NCBI GenBank assembly: GCA_934047225.1
Contig: OW204004.1
Location: forward strand, 3,538,401-3,602,400
Source: Ypsolopha sequella
Lineage: Eukaryota; Arthropoda; Insecta; Lepidoptera; Ypsolophidae
Length of the DNA: 64,000 nt
Direction: 5' to 3'
The translations under genes and the position numbers were made by a program. The notes beneath the pieces are model-generated. The model ran no database searches. It saw only the letters and a list, made by a program, of their open reading frames with translations, and was not told the DNA's origin. Position 1 is the stretch's first letter, and each line of letters opens with the position of its first letter. Positions 9,976 through 21,370 of this stretch are shown piece after piece.

Positions 9976-11508
9976 ATACATATCGATCGCATTTTAAAGG
10001 CTGATGTCGAGGTCGCTTTAAAATGCCTAAAACCTAGAAGCTCCTTTGGCCCAGATGGCATCCCTCCTTATTTTTTAAAAGCCTATAGTGGGCAACTACT
10101 GCTTCCACTCACGCACATATTCAATCTTATCCTCTCAACGGGCAAGTATCCCACAAAGTGGAAACTCTCGCGAGTGACGCCTATCCCTAAAACTTCTAAA
10201 ATCACTTCTGTGTCCGATTATAGACCAATTGCCAATTTATGTGCGGTGGCTAAAGCATTCGAATCCATTGTTCATAAGAAAATATACCCTCAAATTCAAC
10301 CCTATCTCTGTGATTCACAGCACGGGTTTCGTAGTCATCGTTCTGTAAACGGCAATCTTCTCACACTTGTCGAGACAATATCTGGTTACATGGACAGAAG
10401 AGTTCAAGTTAATGTAATTTACCTGGACTTCAAGAAAGCTTTTGACCGTGTGGATAACGACGTCCTCTTAACGAAGCTCTGTACTTTGGGATTTACTCCA
10501 AAACTTTTGAAGTTCTTTGCTAACTACTTGTCTGGCCGTGAACAGTATGTTCAGCATGGTTGCTTTGTCTCGGAACCGTACCTTACGCGATCTGGAGTGA
10601 GTCAGGGATCTATTCTTGGACCTCTCCTTTTCATCCTGATGATTAATGACCTTGAGAGTGAAATAGCTCATAGCTCATGCCTTCTTTACGCAGACGACTT
10701 AAAGTTGGTCCTTGGTGTTAATCAGCAGGATGATAGTGCATTGATACAAAGTGACCTGAATGCCATATATCAGTGGAGTATTAGAAACAAGCTAAGTTTC
10801 AACCCCGACAAGTGCAGCGTAATGTCATTTACACGCTCTCCCCAGCCAATGCATACAAGCTATACTCTGGGCAGCACGGTAATCGCACGGGTTTCTGTCA
10901 TCAAGGACTTAGGCATCGTCTTCGACACGAAACTCACTTTCCATGACCACATCGTAGACCTAGCAGCTAACTGTTTCAAAAGGCTGGGTTTTGTCATGAG
11001 AAACAGTAAAGATTTGAACGACACGAAGACGATCCAATTGCTGTATACTTCGCTCGTAAGAAGCAAATACATACTCATGATAGAGAAGGTGCAGAAAGCG
11101 TTTTTGCGATATATATATAAAAGAAAATACGGGTACTACCCTTTTCTATACCCCACCGCATTTCTGATGGGGATGCTGGGCTTTAACTCACTGGAGGTAA
11201 GACGAAACATTGAGCTCTTACTAACGGCATGTCGCATTCTGCGAGGCGACTCTAACTGCCCACAGCTAGTAAACGCCACAGCCTCTCTGTTCGTACCTAA
11301 CAATTACCTTCGTGCTCGACATCACCATCTTCTCTGCGCACCGCGTGCGAGCACGGTAGCTAGAGCCCAGTCCCCTCTGCCACGTGCCATGAATGTCCTA
11401 AACACCTTACTGTCAACAAGGCCACAGGTCGATCTATTTGCGGATGAGTTATTCCATATTTTCCGTGAGTGTTTAAATTTTTGCGAAAGCAAAAGTGTGA
11501 ACGTTTAA
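9976..11508 (+). pseudogene. Reverse transcriptase ORF2 (partial) of non-LTR element
   Basis: The protein is open from before 10000 (ALKCLKPRSSFGPDGIPPYF, the RT 0/1 region) through an internal methionine at 10174 to the stop at 11508. Counted from that methionine: LDFKKAFDRV at 84-93 carries the first catalytic aspartate (D85), GVSQGSILGP is at 141-150, and YADD at 172-175 (codon for Y at 10687) carries the other two. All three catalytic aspartates are present. Near 11067 the frame passes directly from LVRSK to YILMIEKVQ; relatives usually have a short LEYxxxVW-type segment here, so a small in-frame deletion is likely. With no endonuclease and an incomplete N terminus it is unlikely to be autonomous. 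Confidence 0.85.
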
Positions 11509-11759
11509 TTGAAGTTTTGTTTATATGTAGATTTATGTTAAAATGTTTGTTTTTTTTTTTGTTTAGATATATTCTAGATCCTAAGTAAAGAAAAAAATAT
11601 ATATATGTATACTTACCTACCTAATTTATACAGTGCAATGGTCTCCTGTAATGCTGTATAAATGTTATGTGAATAAATAAATAAATAAATATCCATCAAT
11701 CTAGTCAAACAAGCTCTTATATTCCAGGTATTTTCAACTTTCACCTTCTTTAGTGTGTT

Positions 11760-11925
11760 GCCAATTTAGTCGGCATGCATCGTTCTATAGGGCGGGCGGT
11801 CGAGCTTTACTTCCCAATTTAGTCGGCATGCATCGTTCTATAGGGCGGGCGGTCGAGCTTTACTTCCCAATTTAGTCGACATGCATCGTTCTATAGGGCG
11901 GGCGGTCGAGCTGTACTTCCCACTT
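11760..11925 (+). repeat. Tandem repeat, 53 bp x 3
   Basis: Units begin CCAATTTAGTCGGCATGCAT at 11761, 11814 and 11867 and differ at only a few positions. Each contains TATAGGGCGGGCGGTCGAGC, so it is more GC-rich than the flanks. It starts about 70 bp after the tail of the non-LTR element. Confidence 0.85.
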
Positions 11926-12018
11926 GCGTTGAGCACTATTCGTCGCTCACTAAAAAAATATGTCAAAGAAATTATGACAATGCAAAATTATTCTTTTGTC
12001 AACCGTCATTAATTTTCA

Positions 12019-12175
12019 TGTCCATACAAACTGAGTCAGGTGATCGGACCACTTTGTACTGAGAAGATAAAAAAAAGTTCACGCAAAAAAAAATGCTTTG
12101 CAGTGGAATGTGATGTATTATCGATACTGAATCACCTCCTAAATTACTTTCTATTTAAATTGAAAGACCTTATAT
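12019..12175. mobile_element. Repeat V, copy 2 (half element)
   Basis: Corresponds to the centre and right arm of V1, ending GAAAGACCTTATATAA. The other arm is missing, so the copy is not palindromic any more. Confidence 0.65.
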
Positions 12176-12981
12176 AATTATTTTGGGTCCCAATATACTT
12201 CTGCACCTATACAACGAATTTTCATCTCAGTAGGCTAAGCCTTATACGGACAAATAGACAAACAGAGATAAATAAACATAGACATACAGCTTTTTCCTTT
12301 TGACGAGACCCTAAAAAAAATGTTTGCCCACTTCATTATTTCTATTGAAACACGTTATCTATTTTTCTAAAACGTTTCTAAAATGTTTCTAAAACGGCTT
12401 TTTAATGTTACTTGATAAGTACGTATCTCCCCGTATAATAAAATATTTATAAATATATATATATATGCCCCTTAAAACTGCCCCTTATAACAGATACATT
12501 ATACATTAAACAGATAGTTAACTATAACAGATACATTGCGAAACACAACATTTGCGAAATATGAGAAAGAACCAGAGACTGAACAAAAAACTTCGAACGT
12601 CTATAATTTGTACAGATATGTAACGTACCTGAATTTAATGGAAATCTGATATTACACACATGCTGATTTGATATCCTCCCTTTTTTGAAGTCGGTAACAA
12701 ACAATACTGGAACATAAGCTGCTGGCTCGTTCGAAGAGATTATACTTGCAGGATACAGGGAAGAGAAATTCAGAATCATTACCCCGCCTCTGTGGTTACA
12801 TAATGTATCCTGTATATACATAGTATCATATTATCTGTACCTGTATACAGGAATACAATGATATTCCACCCGTCTTAGTGTCGTTCTATGATCATGTAAA
12901 TTTTATTAATACAACTAATCATAATTACACATACGTGTATTACAAAAGATACCTAAATAAATTACCACAAATGCGTATAAA
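12176..12981. other. No gene seen
   Basis: AT-rich, with a 99-codon open frame on the minus strand (12522-12821) that shows no motif or signal I can recognise. I treat it as chance. Confidence 0.4.
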
Positions 12982-13040
12982 TGAAGGTGACTTTTTGATC
13001 GTCATCCAAATTCATACCGGAGGCTTGGTAAGTGAAATAT
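12982..13040. mobile_element. Repeat K, copy 1 (terminal fragment)
   Basis: About 55 bases match one end of repeat K (AAGGTGACTTTTTGATC...). The rest of the element is absent. Confidence 0.5.
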
Positions 13041-13790
13041 ACATTTAGGAGAACGCAAGAAAAGGTTTGATTCGAGTTTTAGTAGCTAAGGTTTTTTTTT
13101 ACTGAATGTTACCGTTTTGTGATATCCTTTCGAAGCATTGAAGCTTGTGCAAGATTTGAGTCTAAATCAAGCTAAACTTCAGTTGTCTATCCTGCTCTAA
13201 TAAACTGCTGCGCACGCAAAACTACAGTTATTTTGAATTTGCGGCTACATTAGGATTTGTAATTAAAAAAATTTCCTGTCACAACATTAAAGGCTTGTAA
13301 ACCAAATATTTATGAAAAATTTTGTGGCGCTATCCTCAAAAAAGCAGATCAAAATATTGTTTTTCCTTAGTTTTTGTGATTTTTTTCTATCGTAAAAAAA
13401 CTATGGCAGCAACAGGTAGTGCTCTTTTAGCTCTGTTCAAAAATCACTTATGACTTATGAATATAATGTAAATTTGATATGTGGCCACTTTCACTCCAAG
13501 CGGAAAAACGTGCAATCCGAGAAAAAAATTTCGATTAATTAGAAAAAGGCGGATTTTTCACAGTCCGGCTGCAAAACCGCTCTTAATTTGTAACGCTATT
13601 TCAATATCTGCCTGAAACGCCTCAAACTCCTGATAGACATCGCATCACGTGCCTCGTTATCTGAAAACAATTCTCAGTTCAATGTTTGTCTGAGAAGCCG
13701 CTCGAGCGCTGAACTTGGTCACTTTAGGATTTTTTCAACATTACAGTTAAACTAATTGGTTATAAGATCGTATTTAATGATTACAAAAAT
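13041..13790. other. No gene; fragment of repeat W near 13185-13250
   Basis: No supported ORF. A roughly 65-base segment including GCAAAACTACAGTTATTTTG resembles part of repeat W at 26700-26760. AT-rich otherwise. Confidence 0.4.
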
Positions 13791-14035
13791 ATGATATTTC
13801 TTATTTATTTAACAATATAAAACTTAAATAACATTAAAAAACTAGACTACCTATAAATTAATATAAATATAAAAGATAAAATTATACCTAACTAAATTAA
13901 AAAATAAATTAAGAAAAACTTACCTATAAATTAAACAATATAAAATATTTTTTCCAAATCACCGCCGTCGATCGGTAGGGTCCCCAAAAGGCTGGAAGCA
14001 TTTCCTCGTTGGATAGCTAAGCCACACCCCTGACA
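13791..14035 (-). mobile_element. RLE-type non-LTR element, 3' end fragment 1
   Basis: Read on the minus strand, 14035-13940 encodes LAIQRGNASSLLGTLP and stops shortly after, followed by an AT-rich 3' UTR. The peptide matches the extreme C terminus of the better-preserved copy at 56230-57045 (SIQRGNAASLLGTLP). It is a strongly 5'-truncated copy. Confidence 0.65.
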
Positions 14036-14280
14036 CTTCATAGTCCTCGCTCAAGTTATTTACCTACACTCTCAAACGCGCATCTGGCTTGTCCGCACAC
14101 GCTTGTGTGTGTGCGTGAGCTAGTCTAGGGCTGGCAGCAAGCGTGTGAGCGTCGTCGATCGAGAGGGACAACATTTATAGTCAGCAACTTATATGATTCT
14201 CTTCCTAAATTTTAGCGTGGTTAATCCCTAGGTCCTAGTTCTGGTTCCCCATGGATAAATTTGTATTAAACATATATATA

Positions 14281-14640
14281 TCGTCATGACCTGAATGCGC
14301 GAGAGGGTGTCAGAGGTGTTCCGAGTGTGAACTTTGAAATGCAAGTCACAGTCCACACTCGGTACACCAGCGTTTCACCTACAAATATTACGTCCCAACG
14401 TGGTGGGTGGTGAGCCCTATCGCCGTAAGTACTTTGGGCACAAACACGATTTTTAGGACATACGGGTTTCCTCACTATGTTTTCCTTTACCGTTCAAAAA
14501 GTGGGAAGTACTTACCTTTAAGCAAATACGATGCACATTATGTAAATTCCGAAAAACTCATTGGTGCATGCCCAACCGCGGATTGAACCTGGATCTCAAG
14601 ATTGAGAGGCCAGCGTTTAACCCGTGAGTTACCGCCGCTT
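14281..14640 (-). repeat. tRNA-derived SINE, copy 1
   Basis: Aligns along its length with 23456-23803. On the minus strand the head near 14630-14570 is tRNA-like, with a degenerate A box (TAACTCACGGG) and B box (GGTTCAATCCG), followed by a body containing TGGTGCATGC... in reverse and a tail near TCATGACG. It is older and more mutated than the 23.5-kb copy. Confidence 0.75.
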
Positions 14641-15020
14641 TTTCATAACTTTAAAAATAAATTAACATAAAAAAATGGCTGAGTTCATCGGAAGGAAGCA
14701 AATTTGAAAAATCTCCGTTATTTATTGGTTGCTCCGTTTTCTAGGCATTCATATATGTATATATATACCACAATAACGAACCATATTATTGATTAAAAAT
14801 CAGTATCATAATTAAACAAAACAAGATTTATACTTGCGATTGTCGGCACTTGATGAAACATAAAAAGCATCTCGATTTTGTACACAAACACTTGTAACAT
14901 TTGTTTTATGTTATGAAACAAATAGTACAAGTGTTTGTGTTCAAAATCAAGAAAACAAAACAAAATACGCGCGCAGCGAACGAGTACTACTCGAGCTCTG
15001 CCTGCCTCCAGATTTGCCAC
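14641..15020. other. No gene; 26-bp inverted repeat at 14872-14952
   Basis: Two arms, about 14872-14897 and 14928-14952, are inverted copies built on ACACAAACACTTGTA, with a 30-base AT-rich spacer. No supported ORF. Confidence 0.4.
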
Positions 15021-15418
15021 TAACTTGCGGGAGACCGCGGGGGACGTTAAATTCGCGCGGGGAGGTGAGTGTCGCTTCTTTACGTAGTAATACTTTATAT
15101 TCTCTGGCTAAGCTAAGACGCTATCCGAGGTATGCCCCAGCCCTCCGGTCCCCTGAAACGTCGACCAGTCGCGAAGATATTTCCTTGAACATCTGCTTCG
15201 CGGCTGGACCCAACGGCCCTAAAGTTTCTACTCCAAAAGGCGCAAATATATAGTCTGAACTTAGATCTACATACTTGCGCCTTTTGGAGTCCTCTGCTGA
15301 GGCTGCCACAGCACCAGCTTTAGCGGCAGTCGCTTGGATGTGGGACGCCGCCAATGTGTCGACACAAGTGGCGTCCGACACCAGCGACCTGCCGTTTTTC
15401 CACGGAATGAGCGTCATT
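15021..15418 (-). pseudogene. RLE-type non-LTR element, C-terminal fragment 2
   Basis: The minus-strand translation from 15417 (MTLIPWKNGRSLVSDATCVD) runs parallel to the 56-kb copy (MTLLAWKHGKPLVWDATCAD) and continues through YIFAPFGVETLGP and SSRLVDVSGDRRAGAYLG. A stop (TAG) then replaces the glutamine of AYLGQ at about 15118-15120, and similarity continues weakly beyond it. The CCHC knuckle and everything upstream are missing. It is a truncated, inactive copy. Confidence 0.8.
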
Positions 15419-15789
15419 CCAAAAATATTACTTAGGTTTGATATATTGATAGATTAAAACCGGGGACGATTGCACTTTATTTGTGCCAACGTCCCCGTTG
15501 CGGCTCTCATCGGGGACAATGACACTTTTTTTCCCATCCTCCCCGGTATCGGGGATGACCCAACGAGGAGGATGGTACCAAGCCTATTCCCCTATTTGAT
15601 ATTTGAGAAAAACAAGTTAAGCGGTGCTTAACTTTTAAATGCAGCCAACTGATTAGTCGCATAACTATCGCTTTTCGAGGTTTTAGAACCCTTAGGGCGC
15701 GACTCCTACTCGCACTTGACCAGTTTTTTATTTTTATTGGCATGGGATGTTCCTTGAGAAAGTTTTTCAGTATTATCAGTAGAATATTT

Positions 15790-16165
15790 AGTTGGATTTG
15801 TTCATGAAGAAAATAGCGGCGCTCGAACTAGATTATTATTTAGTTGCTTTTAATGTTCATGAAGAAATAAGCGGCGCTCGAACTAGATAATTATTTAGTT
15901 GGATTTAATGTTCATAAAGAAATAAGCGGCGCTCGAACTAGATCATTATTTAGTTGGATTTAATGTTCATGAAGAAATAAGCGGCGCTTGAACTAGATCA
16001 TTATTTAGTTGGATTTAATGTTCATTAATAAATAAGCGGCGCTCGAACGAGATCATTATTTAGTTGGATTTAATGTTCATGAAGAAAATATCGGCGCTCG
16101 AATTAGATCATTATTTAGTTGGATTTAATGTTCATGAAGAAATAAGCGGCGCTCGAACTGAGTAG
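15790..16165 (+). repeat. Tandem repeat, 55 bp x 7
   Basis: The motif GCGGCGCTCGAACTAGAT recurs at exact 55-bp steps (15816, 15871, 15926, 15981, 16036, 16091, 16146) between TTATTTAGTTGGATTTAATG segments. One unit has TCGGCG in place of GCGGCG. The units carry an intact GCGGCGCTCG core in an otherwise AT-rich sequence. Confidence 0.9.
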
Positions 16166-16511
16166 TTCATTGTTTAGCTTCAAGATGCAAAAAAAAAAAA
16201 GATTATATCCTGTAACAAAACTTCTAGTCAAAAATGTCCAAAAATAATAAATTAGATAACCTTCTTCAAGCATAACAATAAGAATTCATGATTTTCAGCG
16301 CTCGTCCGCTGTAGAGCCTGAGGACCTAACTTACAATAAATTTTGCGCTTCGACCGACTTACGGACGCTGTTGGCTTCTAAATAAACTTTCTGGTAGAAA
16401 TATTTGCTCGTGAATTCTATAAAAACTAGACTGAAACTTGCAGTCAAGTTTTCAGAAATGTTGGAGCATCTGGCGTGTAATTGTAGTTATTTTGCTTAGT
16501 TTTTACAAAGA

Positions 16512-16735
16512 TTTCAAAAGTAAAGATAAGCCCTTACCGTACTATGACAGCACCAAAATGTTTTCATCTTGAAATGGGTGACGCTTTTGTTGGACGCCTT
16601 AAGTGCACTTAAAGTTAACCACTTTAACAACTTTAGTAGTCTGATCAGTTTGCTAACCGTTGGTAGACAGGTTGCGCACTTATAAGTGTGCGCGCGTCGG
16701 CATTATGTTAACGCACGCATTCAAAAACAATGCAA
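16512..16735 (+). repeat. Dispersed repeat X, copy 2
   Basis: Same start and end motifs as X copy 1 at 3323-3580, in the same orientation, with a roughly 35-base internal deletion after GACGCTT. Confidence 0.65.
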
Positions 16736-16982
16736 TAAATTTTGTGTTTGTTAGCTTGTTTATAAAGGAAATATTGCTTATATTCGGCCTTACTTTCCGA
16801 TGAAACCTTTTTATTAAGAGGCGTTATTACACCCAAACCTTCATACAAACGCTGTCCCCGCATTGTGGGGTATCTATGGAATATTATTGTAATATTTTGG
16901 GCTGAGTCTATTAACATTATCTAGGTCTATATCAAGGTCTAGTCGAACTAAAAATCGTGGAATTCGAGTAATATCCTAACAA

Positions 16983-17110
16983 AAAGCTCTTTATTCTTTA
17001 TTCTTTAATGTACCGAGAAAAGCAGTTAATTAAGACATATAATACATTAAAAGATATGTACAAAGGCGAGCTTATCTCTTAAAAGTGATTTCTTCCAGGA
17101 AACCTAAGCA
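16983..17110 (-). repeat. Retroposon 3' end (CTGGAAGAAATCACTTTTAAG type), copy 1
   Basis: On the minus strand, a CTGGAAGAAATCAC...AAGAGATAAG motif is followed by a short UTR and an AAAGAATAAAGAATAAAG tail. Similar ends occur at 30700-30840 and 45345-45470. I recognise it as a widespread lepidopteran retroposon 3' end; the parent element is not assigned. Confidence 0.5.
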
Positions 17111-17659
17111 GGAAAGGGAAATTTTATTAAAATAAGTAATCTTACATAGGTGTACTACAAAATATATATATATATATACATTACGATACCTTAACAAAAT
17201 ATACATACATAATAATAATATACTAACTTACCTAAAATACATATAAAGTATACATAAGCTTACCTATTTACTATGACAGTGAGAGATAGTGCTCTTTTAG
17301 CTTTTTCTTGAAAAGGCTCTTGGTAGGACAGTTGCAAATACAAAGCTCCTAAAATAAGTAAATTTAACGGTTTTTCACCAAACGTGTAGCCGAAAGTTCT
17401 TTTATTGCTTAGGATAAAATCAAAAAATTTATACGAATCAAACATCTAAAATGTTATCTGGATTAATAAAAACCAAAAATAATCTTTGAAAACGTCGAAA
17501 GTCTTGCCAAAATCTGGTTTCTCCTGAAACAAGTTTTCAATTTTGCGCCTGCGACGGAATTGACACGATTGTATTGTCCTCGCCAGTTTCATAGAGCGTG
17601 CACTCTGAGCGTGATATTTGGCCACGCCCACAACCGAGTTGGTCGCATCATGATATCTG

Positions 17660-18062
17660 TTCTTAAGGCTTGAATAAGCGAGGATTTGGTAAAATTGCGT
17701 ATATTCAGCTCGATTTGTAGGCCAAACTGGCTACTAGAAAATTCTGGGAAATATATATGTACTTAATCATGTTTTTCTGACGAAATAAGCCTTTATAGAT
17801 TATCGAAATTTTATATCTTTACTCAAATAAACATATATCTGTAGGTACCTAATTTCTCGGACACGGAATATGCATTTGAAATGAATTTTTCACACAATAA
17901 AAGATCTCATTATTATCTACAAAAAAGCCTTACTACTTTATTTCTGTATGTCCTAATGGAGCCACGATTTCAAAATAACTGAAGTTTTGCGTGCGCGGCA
18001 TCTGATTAGAGCTGGATAAAGAGTTAAAAAACAAACGCGTTAGAGCGGGACCGAATTTTGGC
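17660..18062 (-). repeat. Dispersed repeat W, copy 1
   Basis: About 400 bp match 26655-27080 on the opposite strand, including GGCCAAACTGGCTACTAGAA and AACAAACGCGTTAGAGCGGG. It has no ORF with a recognisable product. Confidence 0.7.
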
Positions 18063-18289
18063 ATAGTGCAGCCCCTTAAGCTTAGCTTTCTAGTGAAATC
18101 TAAGTACCTAGTTTTGGTAACGAAAACTGACTCGTTCATACAAACTACTTTTTTTATAAAACCAACCCTCAAATCGACAAAAAACATCAGCTGTTCAATA
18201 GAAAAGTTAAAGAGTTAAAGTCCTTGCAAAACCATAATTTATTCTTTCGTGTTTGACGAATCTAGCAATTCTAGCTTACATATAAAAAA

Positions 18290-18470
18290 AAATTATGAAA
18301 ATAAATATATTTATATATGTAATGTAGGTATAACAGATACACTTATTACAGGTCGGTTTTAATGTAATATAAGTAATTAAATAATCTATGTGTGTACGTA
18401 ATACTTTTATGTAATAAATAATAATTCAGGGAAATACACAGGGAAATAATAAAGGTTGGGTTATAAAATT
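18290..18470 (+). repeat. Dispersed repeat Y, copy 1
   Basis: Matches 50895-51070 in the same orientation over about 150 bases (AACAGATACACTTATTAC, TATAAGTAATTAAATAATCT, GGGAAATAATAAA). It may be a retroposon tail. Confidence 0.6.
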
Positions 18471-18639
18471 TATTTAATAAAAAATATAATACACAAGAAT
18501 ATATACACACTCTTTTTGAAACAGAATCTTCAGAATTAATTCCAATATTGAGAAATAAAAACCAAAGATGGTTCTAAAACAATTTTAAAATATTAACTGG
18601 AACAAACAGATACGTTTAGTTTTTTTTTTATAATAAAAT

Positions 18640-18725
18640 AAATGTAAAAAGTCGTCGTTTTGACTTTTTTCCAGAATCCGTCCCTCTCACACTGCGGGTC
18701 TTTCTGCATGGAGTAACAGTGATTA
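18640..18725 (-). repeat. Diverged fragment of repeat B
   Basis: On the minus strand it contains GTTACTCCATGC...GAGAGGGACGGATTCTGG, the conserved core of repeat B. Both termini are absent. Confidence 0.5.
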
Positions 18726-19334
18726 ATACAAGGCAACCTATTCTCTTAAATACCCATTCAACCAAAATGTTATTAACAACTGAGTATTTTTTCTCGATAA
18801 AACAGTAAAAGTTTTTCGTATTAGGTCTTTACATATGAAATTGCTATTTTCTGTAGAGAATTTGAAGGTTTTGCATTACTTTTAGGGATGTAAATCGAAA
18901 TTATTTGATTTCTTATGTCTATGAATGAGACAACATTAAGCTAACAGCTACATTAATAAAAAAAAATTAAAGTCTCAGCTGTAAAAAATTATTACGAATC
19001 TTATCATAGAAATAGATGGCATTTAGGACGAACTGTTTTTGAAGATTAAATTTTTATAATCAAACTGAAAATAGAAACAAAATTTGATACGTAGGTTTTA
19101 CACCTTGATGTCCTCTTTCAAACAAAAACCAAAATAATTGAAATAGCTATTGAATTACAGGAATTATGAACTCATGAATCTGTAAGAAATGAATTTGTAA
19201 GGGGCTCGGTTGGTGATCATTGAACCTTGTTCCCGCGGGTCTACCGCGTAATTCTGATTTTCATCAACATCAACTTGAGATTGAAATTTGACGTGCGTGC
19301 GACGACGCCCGCCTAACATGCCATCTTTTTTGCA

Positions 19335-19504
19335 AATTTCGACTTCCCATAGTGATTCACTATCGGGACTGGAACTGAATTTCTATGGGAAGCCGTAATT
19401 TTATTTTACGAATTTTACAAAAATTGTTAATGATCCAAGATACTGATCACTTATCAAGCCTCCAGTATGAATTTGGACGATGATCAAAAAGTCACCTTGT
19501 ATAT
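19335..19504. mobile_element. Repeat K, copy 2 (right half)
   Basis: Matches the centre and right arm of K at 30935-31203, ending AAAAAGTCACCTTGTATA. The left arm is missing. Element L starts immediately after it. Confidence 0.6.
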
Positions 19505-21370
19505 ACAGGGTGGAAAAAATGAAAGGGCCCTGGAGGGGAACTACCTTAAATCCTTTAGTTAGCTCATTTTACTGAAAGGAAACATTCCTTTATTTTTTAA
19601 AAGAAACAAAACTGCATTCAAAGATCTTCTAAAATGTGCTTGTCTCACCCGGGAACTTAACCAACTAAAAATTTAAAAAATAAACCCTCGCTATTTTATT
19701 ATACGAATCGGTAGGATTATTGTTCAGGATAAAATTTGTCTACTAAACTAAAGTCTTACACTCATCTGTTGTACGAGATACCCATGAAATTGAATTTTTA
19801 ATACAGTTGCTCAAAAAGTGGTGTATTGCAGGGACGTATAGCGTTCGGGATGTGGGCTATTACATACTCGAGCTTTTTCTTTACCTTTTCCGAACTCGTG
19901 CGTTCTCTTTCCCAACTGTCAAAATAATGTCTATTAAAAAGAAAATAAACAACCACGAAGTTTTTACTAAAAAAAATTCATAGAAGTTTTTATGATTCAT
20001 GCAAATATTTCTAAAAAGAAGCTACTAATTTGTTTCAATATCAGATTTAATGATTTGATTCAATGCGTTAGGTTAGGTTTCATTTCATTTCATCTCATTA
20101 AATTAAATTTTCATTTCATATCAATAAAAAAAAATCTGCTGAAGACTTGGCTGTATGGGCATAGTTCCCTTTGCCTACGCAGAATGGGTGAAGAAAGCGA
20201 AAAAAAAACTCTGCTTAGTTTTTTACGTTTGGCGCCATTTTCCAAAAATTTTCTTTGCGGGTTTAGTTGTTTGTTGCACAAAATGAGTAATTTCAACGAT
20301 ATTTTATTTGAATTAACACCACCGGAACTCAGTATAATTGCACATTTTACCGGAAAAGTCAAAAAGTCGCTACATATCTACATACGACGATTTTATTGCG
20401 TGGAATATTAGTTGAGTTTATTGTGTTTTTATTATTTTATTAAATTGCTTAATTTTTTCGCAACTGTATTAAAAATAGTTGTTCAGTACACGTGCGGAAC
20501 CGTCATTGCAACTTGTTCCGACTGTCAACCCTCACCTTCGGCTGCGCCTCGGCTCGGGTAGACATTTGTCGGAACTCTTTGCAATGACAGGCTTTCCGCA
20601 CTCGTAATGAAATATACTAATTTATTACAAGTTCTTTATTAACAATACCTAGTACTATTCACTTGTAAAGTAATAATTATACGCCATTATTACACAATGA
20701 CAGCACGGAATGATAGCAAAACAAAACAAAATTTGAATTTCGAACGATATACTTTTATCGATTTTAAAAATGTTGAAAGGTATGGTTCGAACTTCAAATA
20801 TGTTGCTCCGCGTTGCAAAAAAAATACGTTCCTTTTTTAAACTTTTCGTCAGTACGCCTAGTGCAAGAAGTAATTGTGCTCTGCATACACTTATTATTAC
20901 CATTTAACGATTTTCTTATTGAAGTATTCAACAAGGTACTTAAGATAAATAACATTAGCAAGCTTGTACTTCATACGATGTCTTTGGATGTAAGAGAGAT
21001 AAGAAAATTATAACGTGTAATTTACTTGTTACAAGTGAACAGTACTAGGTATTGTTAACAAAGAACTTGTAATAAATATTTAATTTCATGAGTATCTCGT
21101 ACAACAGATGAGTGTAAGACCAAATGTTTATTAGAAAAAATTTATTCTGAACAATAATCCTACCGATTCGTATGATAAAATAGCGAGGGTTTTTTTTTTT
21201 ATTTTTAGTTGGTTCGATTCCCGGGTGAGACAAGCGAATTTCAGAATATCTTTGAATGCAGTTTTGTTTCTTTTAAAAAATAAAGGAATGTTTCCTTTCA
21301 GTAAAATGAGCTAACTAAAGGATTTAAGGTAGTTCCCCTCCAGGGCCCTTAAATTTTTTCCAACCTGTAT
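19503..21370. mobile_element. Element L: 1.87-kb foldback element with 285-bp inverted ends
   Basis: The arms at about 19504-19792 and 21082-21369 are inverted copies (start TACAGGGTGGAAAAAATGA, inner limit ...GAGATACCCATGAAATT), with scattered substitutions and small gaps. Between them are an AT-rich tract with a 139-codon frame (19992-20411), a GC-rich island at about 20510-20580, and element P. I see no transposase motif in the 139-codon frame. Fits a non-autonomous DNA transposon with TA-type ends. Confidence 0.65.
20622..21076. mobile_element. Element P: inverted-repeat insertion inside L
   Basis: Arms of about 60 bp at 20622-20680 and 21014-21076 are inverted copies containing ACAAGTTCTTTATTAACAAT and ACCTAGTACT. 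The right arm abuts the inner edge of L's right arm. The interior has no supported gene. Confidence 0.55.

Larger units (their letters stand above)
9745..11690 (+). mobile_element. Non-LTR retrotransposon, endonuclease region deleted
   Basis: It reads in order: the end of an ORF1-like protein (9745-9960), then directly the RT domain of ORF2 (about 9976-11508), then a 3' UTR ending in AATA repeats near 11690. The apurinic-type endonuclease expected upstream of the RT is absent, so an internal deletion joined ORF1 to ORF2. The RT type (YADD, SGVSQGSILGP) fits the Jockey/CR1 group of insect LINEs; the exact clade is not determined. The terminal AATA run is a typical LINE tail. Confidence 0.8.

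Noticed and set aside
19992..20411. 139-codon plus-strand frame inside element L
   Set aside because: Low-complexity, AT-driven composition and no transposase or other motif; the element looks non-autonomous.
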